A stretch of DNA of 51,198 nt, from the IMG/VR virus record IMGVR_UViG_3300025276_000048, positions 1 to 51,198 of that record. One strand, 5' to 3'. This stretch comes from a virus. The first letter of the stretch is position 1. The number at the start of each line of letters is the position of its first letter. The notes under the pieces are model-generated. The model had not been told where the DNA came from. It saw nothing but the letters and a program-made list of their open reading frames with translations, and did no database searches. The position numbers and the translations under genes were made by a program. Below are positions 1 to 5,604 of the stretch, in pieces.

Positions 1-180
1 CCTTTTTTGTACCAAATAAAACAGTGACAATAGGGTGTTATGTAGTATACTTAATAGGCTAACGTCACTATTTCTCTGTATACTCACTTTCTAGCGTGTT
101 TCTTTTTTTTTATTCACCTCACTCACAGGGTCGGGGTAGTACCCCTTCTTCTCTATTTACTTGCAAATGAAGTATATACT
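1..180. other. Gene-free left edge
   Basis: I see no gene in this stretch. It is AT-rich and holds a compact inverted repeat, GGGGTA-G-TACCCC at 133-145, followed by a pyrimidine-rich tract that could be the remnant of a terminator. GTGAC (24-28) and GTCAC (64-68) form a looser inverted repeat. The first promoter-like repeat starts directly after it, so this is probably the spacer upstream of the early region. No tRNA or coding signal is visible on either strand. Confidence 0.5.
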
Positions 181-225
181 TTTACAAGATCAACACGGCA
201 CCTAAACGATAATATATATGTAACT
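181..225 (+). promoter_or_regulatory. Early promoter repeat, copy 1 of 7
   Basis: This is the first of seven near-identical 36-45 base elements. It shows TTTACAAGATC-AACACG, nine variable bases, CGATAATATA, and a trailing GTAACT. GATAAT sits at -10-like spacing, about 30 bases before the ATG at 243. The fixed spacing of the blocks in all seven copies and the short A-rich leader support a promoter. The Bacteroidota housekeeping consensus (TTTG and TAnnTTTG) is not present. Confidence 0.75.
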
Positions 226-242
226 GAAAAACGAGAAAAAAA

Positions 243-383
243 ATGCAAACTGAATCACTTTATTTATGTATCGAGCACGGTGAGTATTTTACCGTTAGGG
301 CTAACAGTTTAGCGGAGGCAAGAGAGTCCGCTGCGGGCTGGGGAGGCGAAGCAATTAGGAAATTAAACGAAACTGGAATATGA
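243..383 (+). CDS. Small early protein, 46 aa, unknown function
   Basis: I do not recognise this product. The ORF starts MQTESLYLCIEHGEYFTV and runs 46 codons. The ATG lies about 30 bases after the GATAAT of promoter repeat 1, behind an A-rich leader (GAGAAAAAA) with no Shine-Dalgarno sequence. Its stop overlaps the next start as ATGA, a typical translationally coupled junction that supports it being real. It looks like a soluble accessory protein with no Cys cluster or membrane segment. Function is unknown; early expression is inferred from the promoter. Confidence 0.6.
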   Translation: MQTESLYLCIEHGEYFTVRANSLAEARESAAGWGGEAIRKLNETGI

Positions 384-580
384 AGAATTACAATGAAAAA
401 GAGGTGAAGCTGGTGTGTGTAAACACCGGTGATGAAAAAACCTTCGGTGACGAAGTAACGAGCTTCCGCGGAGAAGTGGTGACTATTAAATCTATGCGAC
501 CACCGCACAAGTCAAGTTCAAGCGGTTTTGTAAACAACTTCTATGCTGGAGTGTATGACCTAAAATACGTTGAGGTATGA
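380..580 (+). CDS. Small early protein, 66 aa, unknown function
   Basis: This 66-residue protein is not recognised. It is mixed-charge, beginning MKNYNEKEVKLVCVNTGDEK, and looks like a small all-beta or SH3-like fold: alternating hydrophobic residues in VKLVCVN, EVVTIKSM, GVYDLKYVEV. A short Ser-rich stretch (KSSSSGF) near residue 48 breaks the strands. It is joined to both neighbours by 4-base ATGA overlaps, so the three genes after repeat 1 form one operon. Function is unknown. Confidence 0.65.
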   Translation: MKNYNEKEVKLVCVNTGDEKTFGDEVTSFRGEVVTIKSMRPPHKSSSSGFVNNFYAGVYDLKYVEV

Positions 581-759
581 GTAAGTTCCACTGGAGTGAA
601 GATGTGATAGCGAACTTTCAGTTTGAGAGCCACTATCTACCGCAGAGAACGGTACGTGAGAATATACGGAAATTTGTCGAAGTAGATTGCACACCTGAAG
701 ATGGTGAGACCTACGAACAACTAGCGAGAGACCTATCAAGTGCAGTGTTTACAAAATAA
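577..759 (+). CDS. Small early protein, 60 aa, unknown function
   Basis: This is the third gene of the first early operon, 60 residues, starting MSKFHWSEDVIANFQFESHY. I recognise no domain. It is acidic in the second half (EVDCTPEDGETYEQLARDL) and probably helical. Its start overlaps the previous stop by 4 bases. Its last codons (TTT ACA AAA TAA) are also the first bases of promoter repeat 2, so the 3' end is constrained both as protein and as regulatory DNA. Confidence 0.65.
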   Translation: MSKFHWSEDVIANFQFESHYLPQRTVRENIRKFVEVDCTPEDGETYEQLARDLSSAVFTK

Positions 760-792
760 ACACGAACACCTGACGATAATATAAGCGTAACT
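748..792 (+). promoter_or_regulatory. Early promoter repeat, copy 2 of 7
   Basis: Shows TTTACAAAATA-AACACG, nine bases, CGATAATATA, and GTAACTAA. It overlaps the last four codons of the upstream gene and sits about 25 bases before the ATG at 805. Spacing between the blocks is identical to copy 1. Confidence 0.75.
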
Positions 793-804
793 AAAATAAG
801 TATT

Positions 805-948
805 ATGACTGACGAACAAATAATGGATGCACCTGTGTGGGTAAGTAGATTAATCTTCAATGCCTCACTATTGTACCGCAAGCAAGTGGCAGAGTTAACC
901 GACAGAGAATTGTTGGCAGTAAAAAAGTATTCACTAAACATCAAGTAA
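805..948 (+). CDS. Small early protein, 47 aa, unknown function
   Basis: A 47-residue product beginning MTDEQIMDAPVWVSRLIF. I do not recognise it. The sequence is likely helical (LLYRKQVAELTDRELLAVKKY) and shows no metal or membrane motif. It is the first gene after repeat 2, with a short A-rich leader and no Shine-Dalgarno sequence, and its stop lies one base before the next ATG. Promoter position and tight spacing are the support for calling it. Confidence 0.55.
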   Translation: MTDEQIMDAPVWVSRLIFNASLLYRKQVAELTDRELLAVKKYSLNIK

Positions 949-949
949 G

Positions 950-1180
950 ATGGTATATAGAAAAAGAGTAGATGGCTATGTCTTTCAATACAGCGAAGAC
1001 CACAAAATGTACGAATGTAGAGGACAAGTATGTTATGACTATGAGCATGACGAAGTACCTGAACCCGGCTTATGGCGTGCTGCTTTAAAACTATGTGAAG
1101 AATTACGTGGTGAGTCCAGTATTAATTGGGAAGCTCAGCATTCAGAGAAAGGCTGGGTAGAAGTTGCTAACTATGAATAG
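950..1180 (+). CDS. Small early protein, 76 aa, unknown function
   Basis: This 76-residue protein starts MVYRKRVDGYVFQYSEDHKM. Aromatic residues are frequent, and two Cys are present (ECRGQVCYDYE). The first half reads as short beta strands and the second as a helix (LWRAALKLCEELRGE). No family is recognised. It belongs to the operon behind repeat 2, and its last codons overlap the following zinc-ribbon-like micro-gene in another frame. Confidence 0.65.
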   Translation: MVYRKRVDGYVFQYSEDHKMYECRGQVCYDYEHDEVPEPGLWRAALKLCEELRGESSINWEAQHSEKGWVEVANYE

Positions 1181-1274
1181 CGTGTCCACCTGTTGTGGTG
1201 TCGAAGCGTGGTACGAAACTGACCTATGTCGGGAATGTATGGAGCACACTGATTTTGAAGAATTTGAAGACTAA
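1173..1274 (+). CDS. Zinc-ribbon-like microprotein, 33 aa
   Basis: A 33-residue ORF with Cys pairs at residues 7-8 and 19/22 (STCCGVEAWYETDLCREC) followed by an acidic tail. The CC...CxxC pattern is what a minimal zinc ribbon would show, and short acidic Cys-pair proteins of this kind are common in large phages of Bacteroidota. It overlaps the preceding gene by 8 bases and ends 3 bases before the next ATG, which argues for a real gene in a packed operon. Target and role are unknown. Confidence 0.55.
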   Translation: MNSVSTCCGVEAWYETDLCRECMEHTDFEEFED

Positions 1275-1277
1275 ATT

Positions 1278-1499
1278 ATGATAGACCCTAAAGAATACGA
1301 AGACTTAGTATACTCTATATACGCCCAAATTGAAGGCCAACTATATGATGCAGTGAATTGGGGTACCGATCACCTTGAGTTTAAAGATGACGAAGAAATA
1401 CACGAGGTACATTGTTATGTAATGGCAGGTGTCACTGATTTGCTAAAGTACGGAGAAAATAAACAGAAAGAGTCCACCTGGAATGGGCGGTTATCTTAG
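1278..1499 (+). CDS. Small acidic early protein, 73 aa, unknown function
   Basis: A 73-residue acidic protein starting MIDPKEYEDLVYSIYAQIEG. It is predicted mostly helical from the heptad-like hydrophobics (LVYSIYAQIEGQLYDAV). It shares the general look of the 65-residue protein at 2393, which is also acidic, with Tyr/Met residues and an internal segment of the form (D/E)E(I/F)H or EFH. The two could be distant paralogues, but that is weak. It closes the operon headed by repeat 2; repeat 3 begins a few bases after its stop. Confidence 0.65.
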   Translation: MIDPKEYEDLVYSIYAQIEGQLYDAVNWGTDHLEFKDDEEIHEVHCYVMAGVTDLLKYGENKQKESTWNGRLS

Positions 1500-1502
1500 T
1501 GC

Positions 1503-1546
1503 CTACAAAATGAACACGGCACCTATTCGATAATATATATGTAACT
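1503..1546 (+). promoter_or_regulatory. Early promoter repeat, copy 3 of 7
   Basis: Shows CTACAAAATG-AACACG, nine bases, CGATAATATA, then TATGTAACTAA. It starts just after a stop codon and lies about 25 bases before the ATG at 1559. It matches copy 1 closely even in the variable region (GCACCTATT against GCACCTAAA). Confidence 0.75.
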
Positions 1547-1558
1547 AATTATAACGCT

Positions 1559-1942
1559 ATGAAACTACTTAAAAAAACAAAACAGGGTAACTTACATTAT
1601 ATACTCGATGACGGCCGTATCGGCGCTATATACCCTGCTACCGGCTATGTACGAGTATCACACTCTATGAAAAGTTTTCCTGACACCGAGCGCGGTCAAC
1701 ATTACTTATCACTCCAGCGTCGCCGTAACATAAGTGCTATACGTGACGGTAACACGGGTAGCCTTAAAATGTACCAAATCAACCCCAAACGTAAATACGA
1801 TCGCTATGTAGTATTTGATACCGATAAATGGGGTCGCGAGTTGTACATTAAATTAACCAGCGCCGCACGTGTGTTGTACCCTAATGACACTATAAAGCTC
1901 GTCCTTATGCTTCAAAAATTTAACGCTAAAAACTGTAACTAA
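1559..1942 (+). CDS. Early protein, 127 aa, unknown function
   Basis: A basic 127-residue protein with no recognised family. The first half is beta-rich (NLHYILDDGRIGAIYPATGY, VRVSH) and the centre very basic (LSLQRRRNISAIRDG, INPKRKYDRY), which would fit a nucleic-acid-binding or inhibitory role; that is inference from composition only. The leader lacks a Shine-Dalgarno sequence. Its stop overlaps the next ATG as TAATG, so the two genes behind repeat 3 are co-translated. Confidence 0.65.
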   Translation: MKLLKKTKQGNLHYILDDGRIGAIYPATGYVRVSHSMKSFPDTERGQHYLSLQRRRNISAIRDGNTGSLKMYQINPKRKYDRYVVFDTDKWGRELYIKLTSAARVLYPNDTIKLVLMLQKFNAKNCN

Positions 1943-2340
1943 TGGAAATTCTAGCAACCCCTTTAACTCAGACTACTCGTATAGAGTTCAACGTCAATGA
2001 CGTAATCAAAGTATACTATGGCCGTCTTGATAACTGCCGATGCGGTTGTGCCGGTGAATACTATGATATGGGTACTGACGACGCTAAAATTACTGATGCG
2101 TTGCATATACTTAATAGCTACTCCAAGTCTCCAACCGATACCGTGCTGTCTGACCGTTTCACTTATAAAAACCAACCTAGCGAGTTGTACTTTGAAATAC
2201 AAACCGAAACACGTGACTTTGCTGAGGAAGGCGAAGAAAATAGCGGCGAAGACTTTGATGACTATTACGAAAGTGATGAAGGCGAAGTAGGTTATGCATT
2301 CTATATACAAGATTCACCACACCCTCCCTTTAATAAATAA
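1942..2340 (+). CDS. Cys-motif acidic early protein, 132 aa
   Basis: A 132-residue protein with a tight Cys cluster, NCRCGCAGEYYD, at about residues 31-42, and a strongly acidic C-terminal third (EEGEENSGEDFDDYYESDEG). The CxCxC group could bind a metal. The acidic tail would suit a DNA mimic or a protein-protein contact. I recognise similar YYGR-x-CRCGC segments in other phage early proteins but know no function. Another frame of the same stretch is also open, but lacks operon spacing and a plausible start context. Confidence 0.65.
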   Translation: MEILATPLTQTTRIEFNVNDVIKVYYGRLDNCRCGCAGEYYDMGTDDAKITDALHILNSYSKSPTDTVLSDRFTYKNQPSELYFEIQTETRDFAEEGEENSGEDFDDYYESDEGEVGYAFYIQDSPHPPFNK

Positions 2341-2344
2341 GTAC

Positions 2345-2380
2345 TTACAAAATCAACACGATACCTATTCGATAATATAA
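2345..2380 (+). promoter_or_regulatory. Early promoter repeat, copy 4 of 7
   Basis: Shows CTTACAAAATC-AACACG, nine bases, CGATAATATAA. The trailing GTAACT of other copies is missing here (TAAACAAACG instead), so that downstream part is not essential. The ATG at 2393 follows about 16 bases after GATAAT, the shortest class of leader in the set. Confidence 0.75.
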
Positions 2381-2392
2381 TAAACAAACGAT

Positions 2393-2590
2393 ATGACACA
2401 GAAAGAACTCACTTCGCATGCCTCAGTTATTACTGATTCTATGTTAGACAGCATGTACTCTACTATCTCCGGCTACATGGAAGATGTAATGGAATTTGAC
2501 CCTTACATGGACAACTATAGCGAGTTTCATGATATGCTCTTCCTCGAATGTGTAGAACAAATAGGTAACCTTAAAATTGAAATCAAATGA
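2393..2590 (+). CDS. Small acidic early protein, 65 aa, unknown function
   Basis: A 65-residue acidic, Met- and Tyr-rich protein starting MTQKELTSHASVITDSMLDS. It is probably helical and has no recognised motif. It is the first gene behind repeat 4, and its stop overlaps the next start as ATGA. The composition resembles small acidic phage early proteins that bind host factors, but there is no direct evidence. Confidence 0.65.
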   Translation: MTQKELTSHASVITDSMLDSMYSTISGYMEDVMEFDPYMDNYSEFHDMLFLECVEQIGNLKIEIK

Positions 2591-2901
2591 CACTACAACA
2601 ACTAAATCAAATGAGTAACGATAAAATCGTATTTCTCTGGAATGAATATTGTGAAGAAACCAACTGCTTCACCGATATGCTATACGAAAACGACGACGAA
2701 GCCTTCAGTACATTCGGTTTCACGATCAACGGTACACTAATCAACCATACTAATGAAGTATATAGTTGGGATGATGACTTTGTAACTGCCGACGGCTATG
2801 GTAACCCCTTGTCTTCTGGTGACCCTAAAGTACTAATGGACCTTGAAGACCTGCTCGAGTGGTACTTACAAAAGCAACACGACACCGGAGCGATAATATA
2901 A
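2587..2901 (+). CDS. Early protein, 104 aa, acidic, unknown function
   Basis: A 104-residue acidic protein starting MTLQQLNQMSNDKIVFLWNE, with an ordinary-looking globular sequence (FTINGTLINHTNEVYSWDDD). No family is recognised. The last ten codons coincide with promoter repeat 5: the stop TAA falls within the AT-rich part directly after GATAAT. The gene therefore ends inside the next operon's promoter, and its C-terminus (YLQKQHDTGAII) is dictated partly by promoter sequence. Confidence 0.65.
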   Translation: MTLQQLNQMSNDKIVFLWNEYCEETNCFTDMLYENDDEAFSTFGFTINGTLINHTNEVYSWDDDFVTADGYGNPLSSGDPKVLMDLEDLLEWYLQKQHDTGAII

Positions 2902-2909
2902 TCGTAACT
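2866..2909 (+). promoter_or_regulatory. Early promoter repeat, copy 5 of 7
   Basis: Shows TTACAAAAGC-AACACG, nine bases, CGATAATATAA and CGTAACTAA. It lies almost entirely inside the 3' end of the upstream coding sequence and about 30 bases before the ATG at 2927. The blocks keep exact spacing although the DNA also codes protein, which argues for selection on the motif. Confidence 0.75.
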
Positions 2910-2926
2910 AATAAAAACTTGTAACT

Positions 2927-3169
2927 ATGGAAACTCTTTATGACCGCTTAAAGCCTGAACTATTAGGTAAGCTAATGAAAAACCGCTCAAAATACGAATG
3001 TGCTGTTGAACGCTGTTTAACTATGTTAACTAGTAAAGATCGCTACCACGATTTAACTATTGACGAAGCAAATTACTTATCCACCTTTACTGAAGCCGAG
3101 TGGGTAAACGCTTCTCGTGTTGACTTACGTCACGGCGGCTATATGTTTAACGAACCTAAAACTAAATAA
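2927..3169 (+). CDS. Small early protein, 80 aa, unknown function
   Basis: An 80-residue basic protein beginning METLYDRLKPELLGKLMKNR, with helical spacing throughout and two Cys in YECAVERCL. No domain is recognised. It follows repeat 5 with a leader of about 28 bases, and its stop is one base before the next ATG. Confidence 0.65.
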   Translation: METLYDRLKPELLGKLMKNRSKYECAVERCLTMLTSKDRYHDLTIDEANYLSTFTEAEWVNASRVDLRHGGYMFNEPKTK

Positions 3170-3170
3170 C

Positions 3171-3554
3171 ATGAGTGACTACACACCAAAAGACCCGGAA
3201 AGCATTGAAACCTACGATGCTATACTCGCTGAGTACAATACTATATTCAATACGGAATACCAATTCTTTTTTGACGAGCACCCTCGTGATGTTGATTTTC
3301 TTTTAAATGAAGAGCACACGGTTGACGGCCACGCTGTATGGGTAATGCGTGCTAATGAAGACGGAATATACTTAAGCGATAACGTATACTACTACCAGCC
3401 TGACGGTCATGATTTACTACGTGAAGTGAGATATGGAGCAGACGATAGTAAAGTATATTGTGAGATTGCGGAAAGTGAAGTTCAAGAAGCTTTGTTTGAT
3501 AGGTTATGCACTAATTACAATAACTACCTACAAGAACTTGAAGATGAAAAATAA
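3171..3554 (+). CDS. Early acidic protein, 127 aa, unknown function
   Basis: I place the start at the ATG directly after the preceding stop (MSDYTPKDPESIETYDAIL); a longer version would overlap the upstream gene by 50 bases and add an unlikely N-terminus. The product is acidic and rich in Asp, Glu and Tyr, with a beta-like central part (GIYLSDNVYYYQPDGHDLL) and a helical end. No family is recognised. It is the second gene behind repeat 5. A 3' hairpin and promoter repeat 6 follow. Confidence 0.65.
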   Translation: MSDYTPKDPESIETYDAILAEYNTIFNTEYQFFFDEHPRDVDFLLNEEHTVDGHAVWVMRANEDGIYLSDNVYYYQPDGHDLLREVRYGADDSKVYCEIAESEVQEALFDRLCTNYNNYLQELEDEK

Positions 3555-3576
3555 AAAACTCGATTAGTTACGAGAT

Positions 3577-3630
3577 GTAAGAGCGCTGGATATTAAATTT
3601 TTAGCGGAGTGGCGTTGAAAGCGTTCTTAC
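3577..3630 (+). other. Long hairpin before promoter 6
   Basis: GTAAGAGCGCT (3577-3587) can pair with AGCGTTCTTAC (3620-3630) over 11 bases with one G-U pair, leaving a 32-base loop. The 3' arm runs into the first bases of promoter repeat 6. No U-run follows, so it is not a classic terminator. It could be an mRNA 3'-end stabiliser, a regulator site or a small structured RNA. Confidence 0.4.
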
Positions 3631-3666
3631 AAAACTAACACGAACACCCAACGATAATATATAAAA
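3626..3666 (+). promoter_or_regulatory. Early promoter repeat, copy 6 of 7
   Basis: Shows CTTACAAAACT-AACACG, nine bases, CGATAATATATAAAAC. The ATG at 3676 follows about 17 bases after GATAAT. Its 5' end overlaps the 3' arm of a long hairpin, a feature not seen at the other copies. Confidence 0.75.
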
Positions 3667-3675
3667 CAAAAGAAA

Positions 3676-4383
3676 ATGAGCAAGAAAGTAATATGGTTTG
3701 ACGGTAGCAACGTATTTGTAGCTCGTAAGGGTAAAACAACTAATGTTAAGATATCTGATGGTTCACCTGTTCTGCAAACCTATACCTTTAGCTACGAGCA
3801 GTGGAAATTAGCCACTACAAGCAAAGGTTTCGGTATCAAAGCTTTCTTTGCACTTGACCAATCAAATTGTCTGGACTGCCCATTTTCTTTAGGTAACGGT
3901 AACGGCGGTTGCTATACGCACAAATTCCAACAATACGTCGGCTTTCTTTCATTGCTGCGAAGTATCAAACCTGAAGAACTCAGCCCCTTCAACGATTTGA
4001 AATTCAAGCAGTTACTAAAGTTAGCCTCTAAGTCTTATGTAAGATTTGGCACGTATGGCGAACCGTCGCTTATCGCCCCTAATGTTGTTGCTGCAATTGT
4101 TGCAGTAGCTAAAACCTGGACCGGCTACACCCACCAGTGGAACAAACCATTTGCTTCTGAGCACGGTAAATACTTTATGGCTTCCGTGCATAATCAAGCC
4201 GAAGCTGACGAAGCTCGTGACAAATCATACCGATCTTTTATTGCGAGTCATGACAATTCTGAAAAAGCAGTATCTTGTCCCGCATCTAAAGAATCCGGCT
4301 TTAAATCTAATTGTGCAACGTGTGGCTTATGCAGCGGTGTGCTTGGCAAGGGTAAAAAAGATATTAAAATACTACAACACTAA
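3676..4383 (+). CDS. Cys-cluster protein resembling the phage Gp88 family, 235 aa
   Basis: This 235-residue protein has two Cys groups. C65-x2-C68-x10-C79 lies in CLDCPF...GGCYTH, and C201, C213, C216 and C219 lie in CPASKES...CATCGLC. Between them are RFGTYGEP (about 123-130) and WTGYTHQW (about 148-155). This arrangement of a front Cys motif, R-x-G-x-x-GEP, GYTHQW and a C-terminal CxxCxxC resembles the mycobacteriophage gene-88 family, thought to be related to radical-SAM barrels. It does not show the standard CX3CX2C motif, so catalysis is uncertain. It is the first gene behind repeat 6, coupled by TAATG to the DnaA-like gene. Confidence 0.55.
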   Translation: MSKKVIWFDGSNVFVARKGKTTNVKISDGSPVLQTYTFSYEQWKLATTSKGFGIKAFFALDQSNCLDCPFSLGNGNGGCYTHKFQQYVGFLSLLRSIKPEELSPFNDLKFKQLLKLASKSYVRFGTYGEPSLIAPNVVAAIVAVAKTWTGYTHQWNKPFASEHGKYFMASVHNQAEADEARDKSYRSFIASHDNSEKAVSCPASKESGFKSNCATCGLCSGVLGKGKKDIKILQH

Positions 4384-4922
4384 TGATAAACGCAACTTTT
4401 GATCAACAGGTATTAGCTAATAATTATTGGAAAAGTACGGTAGAAAGCCATCACGTAGGCTCTAATCGTGAACGCCGAAATGTGCTATACCGATTTGCTT
4501 TCTTTGTTTCATGTCGTGAGACCTCTAGCTTATCACTAAGCACTATTGGTCGTATAATTAAAAAAGACCATGCTACCGTTCTACATGCAATACGATCTCA
4601 TGAAAGCAACTATAGATTTGATGCTCAATATCGTGAAATATATACTGAAATGCACACTTGTTTATCTGACATTATTGGTAGCAATACCGAAAAAGTATAC
4701 GATGCAGTTAAGCAGCGGGCTTTACAAATAAACCCTGATTTTTATGAAAACCATATTATTAAAACTTATAAGCAACGTCTTGATAATCAAGAGCATGAGT
4801 ATAAAGAAGCTATTGAAACATTAAAAGACACTTTGCTGAAAACGCAGAATCACAATAAAATATTACAAAAACGAATGAACTGGTTAAATGACGAATGTTT
4901 AAGATTAAAAAACTTATTATGA
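4383..4922 (+). CDS. DnaA domain IV-like DNA-binding protein, 179 aa
   Basis: Residues about 28-72 match the helix-turn-helix of the DnaA C-terminal domain: an N-terminal R/Y/F-rich helix, then LSTIGRIIKKDHATVLHAI, close to the DnaA signature IG..F..RDHSTVLHA. There is no AAA+ ATPase domain, so it cannot be a full initiator. Residues about 125-179 form a coiled coil (KQRLDNQEHEYKEAIETL), suggesting a dimer. It could bind DnaA-box-like sites in phage or host DNA, either to start phage replication or to block host initiation. It overlaps both neighbours by 1-4 bases. Confidence 0.75.
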   Translation: MINATFDQQVLANNYWKSTVESHHVGSNRERRNVLYRFAFFVSCRETSSLSLSTIGRIIKKDHATVLHAIRSHESNYRFDAQYREIYTEMHTCLSDIIGSNTEKVYDAVKQRALQINPDFYENHIIKTYKQRLDNQEHEYKEAIETLKDTLLKTQNHNKILQKRMNWLNDECLRLKNLL

Positions 4923-5062
4923 GTAAAATGAAACAATTTATACGTATCGCTAATGCAAGACTGCGTAAAGTATACAAGAACAAAGAACAGCGCCGTGCGT
5001 GGGCTGCTAAGATGTACGTAAAATGGATAGAAAAAAAGAATAAAGAAGGTGGTAAGGCTTAG
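4919..5062 (+). CDS. Small basic protein, 47 aa
   Basis: A 47-residue Lys/Arg-rich protein starting MSKMKQFIRIANARLRKVYK, all helical in appearance, ending in KKNKEGGKA. It overlaps the DnaA-like stop as ATGA, which supports translation. It might bind nucleic acid or assist its neighbour. No family is recognised. A structured segment ending in a T-run follows within 130 bases. Confidence 0.5.
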   Translation: MSKMKQFIRIANARLRKVYKNKEQRRAWAAKMYVKWIEKKNKEGGKA

Positions 5063-5114
5063 TAATAAACTTTACTTGGGGAGGCTTTAACCATCTTCTT
5101 TTAATCATAGCAAA

Positions 5115-5190
5115 GAGAGGGGCGGTTCACTATAAATTAATCCCTTGAAGGGAAACACTTTTGGTTAAATACAGGCTGACCCCTTTTTTT
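5115..5190 (+). terminator. Possible intrinsic terminator or structured RNA
   Basis: AGGGG (5118-5122) pairs with CCCCT (5180-5184), directly followed by a run of seven T. Nested inside are CCCT-TGA-AGGG and GGTTA...TGACC hairpins. The closing stem is long-range, so this is more elaborate than a simple terminator and could be a small structured RNA of about 75 bases. It lies in a 150-base stretch with no other gene (5063-5211), after the third gene of the repeat-6 operon. Confidence 0.4.
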
Positions 5191-5211
5191 AACCTTTAAA
5201 ACCAAAGATAT

Positions 5212-5343
5212 ATGATAGTATTAATAATAGTAAGCACCATGTGTATATACATGATTAGAAGAGAGAGACTAGCTTACCTTGAGGTAAAGCGTAAATCAAA
5301 AAAATATAGTTCTTACAAAACCAACACGGACGACGAACGATAA
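5212..5343 (+). CDS. Possible small membrane protein, 43 aa
   Basis: The first 15 residues (MIVLIIVSTMCIYMI) form a membrane segment, followed by a basic tail (RRERLAYLEVKRKSKKY). The last codons read through promoter repeat 7, and the stop TAA is the TAA inside its CGATAATAT block, just as the gene at 2587 ends within repeat 5. That parallel is the main support; otherwise the ORF is short and lies behind a possible terminator without an obvious promoter. Confidence 0.4.
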   Translation: MIVLIIVSTMCIYMIRRERLAYLEVKRKSKKYSSYKTNTDDER

Positions 5344-5355
5344 TATATATGTAAC
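5312..5355 (+). promoter_or_regulatory. Early/middle promoter repeat, copy 7 of 7
   Basis: Shows CTTACAAAACC-AACACG, nine bases, CGATAATATA and TATGTAAC. It is the last copy in the window. The ATG at 5374 is about 28 bases past GATAAT. From here genes run almost without gaps to the terminator at 14546, so this copy may drive the whole replication operon including the sigma factor gene, which would be a positive loop if that factor reads it. Confidence 0.75.
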
Positions 5356-5373
5356 AAATAAAACCACAACACT

Positions 5374-5604
5374 ATGACAACCAATGTATTAACAACCATT
5401 AATGTCGACAGCTCTATGATCGACAAAGCCTATTACGATCACGGTAACAACGAACTTCTTCTGCAGTTCAAAAACAACAAATCAAAGTACGTCTATAGCG
5501 ACATACCTGGTTTTTTATTCAACGGTCTTTTTGCCGCCGAAAGCAAGGGCAAATTTATTCATAAAAACATAATTCGTGCGGGATTCAAATACACCAAAGT
5601 TTAA
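5374..5604 (+). CDS. KTSC-domain protein, 76 aa
   Basis: Residues about 10-72 fit the KTSC domain: a short strand and turn (KAYYDHGNNELLLQF), then Y-x-Y-x-x-IP (YVYSDIPGFLF), then A-x-S-x-G-x-(F/Y)-x(4)-IR (AESKGKFIHKNIIR). The domain is named for its similarity to the C-terminus of some lysyl-tRNA synthetases and is common in phages, with no defined activity. It fills the whole protein. It opens the operon behind repeat 7 with an A-rich leader. Confidence 0.75.
   Translation: MTTNVLTTINVDSSMIDKAYYDHGNNELLLQFKNNKSKYVYSDIPGFLFNGLFAAESKGKFIHKNIIRAGFKYTKV

Noticed and set aside
1963-2310. Overlapping open frames on both strands within the gene at 1942
   Set aside because: They lie wholly inside a gene with promoter, coupled start and Cys motif; neither has operon spacing or a recognisable product.
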